From NCBI GenBank assembly GCA_028715885.1, contig JAQUQX010000003.1, forward strand, positions 1 through 64,000: DNA of 64,000 bases, given 5' to 3'. Shown piece by piece: positions 61,590-64,000 of the stretch. Every line of letters begins with the position of its first letter. The first letter of the stretch is position 1. The position numbers and the translations under genes were made by a program. This DNA comes from Candidatus Methanoperedens sp. (GTDB lineage Archaea; Halobacteriota; Methanosarcinia; Methanosarcinales; Methanoperedenaceae). A model generated the notes under the pieces. That model did not search any database, was not told the DNA's origin, and was given only the letters and a program-made list of their open reading frames with translations.

Positions 61590-61949
61590 TCATGGTGTCG
61601 AGACGAGGGCGCTTATTAAATCCCTGTCCTTTTTTATGGTCTTTAACTGGGAAGCAGGACCGATGACTGTAAGTCTCGTCTTCAGGCTGGTTTTCCCAAG
61701 CAGTTTGTTCAAGAAAGTATCGCTCTGTTTTACAGGATAACTCTCGATTTCAATTCCCGAGAAATCATCAGGAGCAATCTCTGTCATGGTAAGCTCGATA
61801 AGTTTTGTCTGCTCGCTTGGTGTGAGACCTTTTTCAAGTATGAGGATTTTACCGTTTCTTACCTCGTCCAGGATTAACCGCACCTTCTCCATCGAAGTCA
61901 TACCGTCGAGTTTATCCTCTGATATCAGGTCCATTTGAATTCCGTTCAT
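61590..61949 (-). CDS. OapB/ArvB (DUF2073) family protein
   Basis: 119 aa: DLISEDKLDGMTSMEKVRLILDEVRNGKILILEKGLTPSEQTKLIELTM, the KH-like DUF2073 fold. Its ATG overlaps by 4 nt the stop of the palindromic reading frame (61946-62098) and lies in a 9-bp stem. Cotranscribed with the GTPase and zinc-ribbon genes. Confidence 0.83.
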   Translation of the reverse strand: MNGIQMDLISEDKLDGMTSMEKVRLILDEVRNGKILILEKGLTPSEQTKLIELTMTEIAPDDFSGIEIESYPVKQSDTFLNKLLGKTSLKTRLTVIGPASQLKTIKKDRDLISALVSTP

Positions 61950-62098
61950 AAAGCGACACCTCGCTTTATACGGTGTCCACGTATGGCTTCGCCATACGTG
62001 TTGTCTTTAATAAACTTTTCTAAAAGTTTAGCGACACCTCGCTTTATACGGTATAGGGTATGCTTCGCATACCCTTCTTTTGAAAAAACATTTTTCAT
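61946..62098 (-). CDS. Reading frame made of palindromic repeats, 50 codons (array 2)
   Basis: From ATG 62098 with GGTGA 4-5 nt upstream (inside the GTPase gene end) to TGA overlapping the OapB start (ATGA). The peptide contains GYAKHTLYRIKRGVA, KLLEKF and NTYGEAIRGHRIKRGVA, matching array 1. Hairpins: 61948-61969, 61978-62000, 62011-62030, 62055-62075. Likely translated and coupled to the next gene. Confidence 0.45.
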   Translation of the reverse strand: MKNVFSKEGYAKHTLYRIKRGVAKLLEKFIKDNTYGEAIRGHRIKRGVAL

Positions 62099-62102
62099 TT
62101 AA

Positions 62103-62735
62103 TCACCCGAAATGTTCTGAAATCTGCTGATACAGCGCATCTATGTTCTGCCCATCAAGGGCGGATATCGGCACGAGGGGATGCTGCGGGAAAGCGCTGT
62201 GAATCCTTGCCGGGGACGATGTGGGAAGGTCAATCTTGTTGGCTGCTATCAAAAGCGGAAGCTTGCGCGCCTCCATATTGCCTATTACGACAACATTAAC
62301 CTGCGTGTACGGGTCTTCCGTAGCGTCCATCACGAGTATTACGCCGTCGAGGTCATCCAGCCATTTCACGGCTTCAATCACTCCTTCGGTGGCTTCTTTG
62401 GCACGCCGTTTTGCCTCATCTTCTGTCAAGCCAAACGCCATGAAATCATGGAAATCGATCCTGGTTGCAAGTCCGGGGGTATCAATAATATCAAGGGTCA
62501 CGGACGAGCCGTTGCATTCGATTGTCACGCCTTCACGCCGGCGCGCCCTGCGGGTCTCATGCGGGATGTGGGATACAGAACCCATGGCATCGCCTGTCCA
62601 GTCCCTTACAATCCTGTTCGCAAGCGTGGTCTTTCCTGCATTGGGAGGGCCGTATATTCCGATTCTCGCTTTCCTTTTCTTGAATAATTTTTTGAACCAG
62701 GAGAGATTCAGCCCCAGCCTTTTTATTATGCCCAT
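62103..62735 (-). CDS. Era-like GTP-binding protein
   Basis: 210 aa: G1 GPPNAGKTTLAN, G3 DTPGLAT, G4 AANKIDLP, G5 SALDGQN. A basic N-terminal stretch (FKKLFKKRKARIGIYG). Conserved archaeal TRAFAC GTPase of the DUF2073/zinc-ribbon cluster, probably in ribosome or replication-linked regulation; exact role unknown. Confidence 0.9.
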   Translation of the reverse strand: MGIIKRLGLNLSWFKKLFKKRKARIGIYGPPNAGKTTLANRIVRDWTGDAMGSVSHIPHETRRARRREGVTIECNGSSVTLDIIDTPGLATRIDFHDFMAFGLTEDEAKRRAKEATEGVIEAVKWLDDLDGVILVMDATEDPYTQVNVVVIGNMEARKLPLLIAANKIDLPTSSPARIHSAFPQHPLVPISALDGQNIDALYQQISEHFG

Positions 62736-62868
62736 AGTTTATGCCTCAGTGTTTAATATCGGTTCTCTCTTTTTTAGTTTTCTGTCAATAGATATGTAGT
62801 TCTTTATATTTCTGCAATCGAGATGTTGTGCTTTTCTTTTAAAAACTGCTTTATATTTTTAAATATAG

Positions 62869-62964
62869 TTAATGCTTTCCTGTATCCAGCAATAATTTTG
62901 CAGAGCGCATATCGGATTGAGACTCTATCATTAAAGCTTCAAAGATTTGTTTTGTGTCAGCCAC
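62869..62964 (-). pseudogene. Truncated HEPN-domain toxin
   Basis: 31 codons from GTG 62964, overlapping the nucleotidyltransferase stop: ADTKQIFEALMIESQSDMRSAKLLLDTGKH then TAA. This is the first helix pair of a HEPN protein; the RxxxxH active site is missing. Downstream sequence to 62740 has no continuation in frame. Confidence 0.65.
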
Positions 62965-63406
62965 TTTCTATCACAGCCAGACCCGGAATTTTCCAGACAC
63001 CTTTTTCTATTTTTATTGCATGCAGGCTTTTGAGATTTTTCCCAAAACTGTTCAATAATTGCGTAAAGAAGTTATCTTTTTCATAAAGTATCTCATTAGC
63101 TTCGTAAATTTCGAGCATTAATGGAGAAACTGAATCTATTGCATGTGAAATTTCATCCTTGCTTACAAGAGCAATATGAATTGAAGTGGCGTATTTTAAT
63201 TCTATGTCTTCTGTTAGTTCCAGGGTCATTTTATCGCGCGCTCGCCAGTCTTTAATGAGGGTTTCGCAGATTACAAGGACATCTATGTCGGAAGTGCTGG
63301 TGAAGCTGCCTTTAACGATTGAACCGAATAGGACAATAGATAATAGTCGCTGGTCGAACTTTCGTTTTAGTATATCCGTTAGTTCTGAAATGAGTTCAAG
63401 GTTCAT
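62957..63406 (-). CDS. Minimal nucleotidyltransferase (MNT) antitoxin
   Basis: 149 aa with LFGSIVKGSFTSTSDIDVLVI, the GSxxxG...SDID site of pol-beta type transferases, and a later Asp. Such MNTs inactivate HEPN ribonucleases by nucleotidylation. Its partner is truncated here (62869-62964), so the antitoxin may be relict or act elsewhere. Confidence 0.82.
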   Translation of the reverse strand: MNLELISELTDILKRKFDQRLLSIVLFGSIVKGSFTSTSDIDVLVICETLIKDWRARDKMTLELTEDIELKYATSIHIALVSKDEISHAIDSVSPLMLEIYEANEILYEKDNFFTQLLNSFGKNLKSLHAIKIEKGVWKIPGLAVIESG

Positions 63407-63513
63407 TAAATTTCCTTTTATTATATCAAAGACTGCACCATTGCTAATTAACTTTTTGAGTAATAACCATTAAAGCTTTAATCACATACGTTAATTTATT
63501 CAATGGTGATGTT

Positions 63514-64000
63514 ATAAAACCCATACTTCAGGTAGCTCTCGATGTTCTGGAAATAGAGCGCGCCATCCAGATTGCAAAAGAGGCTGTGGAAGGAGGCGCG
63601 GACTGGATTGAAGCTGGCACGCCTTTAATCAAGAGCGAAGGCATGGACGCAATAAGAAAACTTAAAGAAGCTTTTCCAGGAAATGTTATCCTTGCTGATA
63701 TGAAGACCGTGGATACGGGCGCAATGGAGGTGGAAATGGCTGCAAAAGCAGGCGCTGACATCGTTATTCTTCTCGGTAATGCGGATAATTCCACAATCCA
63801 GGATTCAATACGGGCTGCCCGTAAATACGGCGTAAAGCTTATGGCAGACCTTATGTCCTCTGTCGAGCCTGCGAAAAGGGCAAAAGAACTGGCTGGGCTT
63901 GGAATTGATTATATCAACATCCATGTAGGTATTGACCAGCAGATGGTGGGTGAGGAGCCTGTCAGAATCATGGAAAAAATCAAACTCGATGTTCCTGTTG
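63514..64000 (+). CDS. Hexulose-6-phosphate synthase-like protein, partial
   Basis: 162 codons to the right edge: [70 protein letters not shown], matching the HPS/orotidine decarboxylase barrel family of methanoarchaea (often fused to an RraA-like domain). No ATG, GTG or TTG is in frame; AUA 63514 sits at the family Met with GGTGA 4 nt upstream, the same geometry as tupA. 3' end outside the window. Confidence 0.85.
   Translation, partial: MKPILQVALDVLEIERAIQIAKEAVEGGADWIEAGTPLIKSEGMDAIRKLKEAFPGNVILADMKTVDTGAMEVEMAAKAGADIVILLGNADNSTIQDSIRAARKYGVKLMADLMSSVEPAKRAKELAGLGIDYINIHVGIDQQMVGEEPVRIMEKIKLDVPV

Overview
The window reads as euryarchaeal chromosome, most likely Methanosarcinales and within them a Methanoperedens-like (ANME-2d) methane oxidiser. 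Archaeal markers are the proteasome-activating nucleotidase PAN, ribosomal proteins eS1 and eL37, an Sm-like protein, archaeal SepF, aMBF1, glycerol-1-phosphate dehydrogenase, chromosomal protein MC1 and a tRNA-Trp with a box C/D intron. C1 metabolism is shown by a complete formylmethanofuran dehydrogenase operon. Futalosine-pathway menaquinone genes, CcmABC haem handling, a sulfite-oxidase-like molybdoprotein with cytochrome b, superoxide dismutase and folate C1 genes are unusual for a classical methanogen and fit an anaerobic methanotroph. The genus is an inference; no 16S rRNA or mcr gene is present.

Layout. 1-5.5 kb: type I restriction-modification locus (fused HsdM-HsdS running off the left edge, HsdR) with an AbrB/PIN toxin-antitoxin pair between its genes. 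5.5-7.6 kb: an intact IS with a 15-bp target duplication, then an RHH/PIN pair flanked by 48-bp direct repeats made of gene remnants. 7.7-19.8 kb: a tungsten/molybdenum island, tupA, fwdEFACDB, fdhD-like, aldehyde dehydrogenase, moeA, tupB, tupC. 19.9-28.5 kb: an orphan gene, then housekeeping genes (RNA m5C methyltransferase, ZPR1, SepF, PUA protein, LSm, eL37, purF, ccmABC, eS1). 28.6-46 kb: tRNA-Leu(CAA), PEBP lipoprotein, Roadblock, PAN, aMBF1, another AbrB/PIN pair, isocitrate dehydrogenase-like enzyme, tRNA-Trp(CCA), lipid and RNA-repair genes (DGK1-like kinase, rtcA, kptA, egsA), membrane and surface proteins, a PAPS-reductase-like protein and a receiver-domain protein. 46-54 kb: a desulforedoxin-like peptide, SOD, three tandem RG-rich zinc proteins, an orphan, a Y1 transposase, MC1 and purN-glyA-folD. 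54-64 kb: an AAA ATPase/PIN-like pair, mqnD-mqnB, a frameshifted DUF2117 gene, SUOX-like protein plus cytochrome b, an Era-like GTPase/OapB/OapC cluster, a decaying MNT/HEPN pair and the start of a hexulose-phosphate-synthase-like gene.

How it fits together. TupABC would import tungstate, MoeA inserts metal into the pterin cofactor, FdhD-like protein would service it, and Fwd uses it to interconvert formylmethanofuran and CO2. A near-perfect palindrome at the tupA promoter is a candidate metal-responsive operator. Menaquinone synthesis, haem handling and the SUOX-like/cytochrome b pair suggest membrane electron transfer.

The most interesting signals are: (1) two arrays of short perfect hairpins, at 23.5-23.85 kb and 61.95-62.1 kb, each placed between an upstream Shine-Dalgarno/ATG and a housekeeping gene; both are open reading frames on the coding strand, encode related peptides, and fold the downstream gene's start codon into a hairpin; (2) two genes that appear to start at AUA with well-placed Shine-Dalgarno sites; (3) a tRNA-Trp intron whose two guides can be matched base by base to tRNA positions 34 and 39; (4) a coupled ATPase/PIN-like gene pair that could be a defence module.
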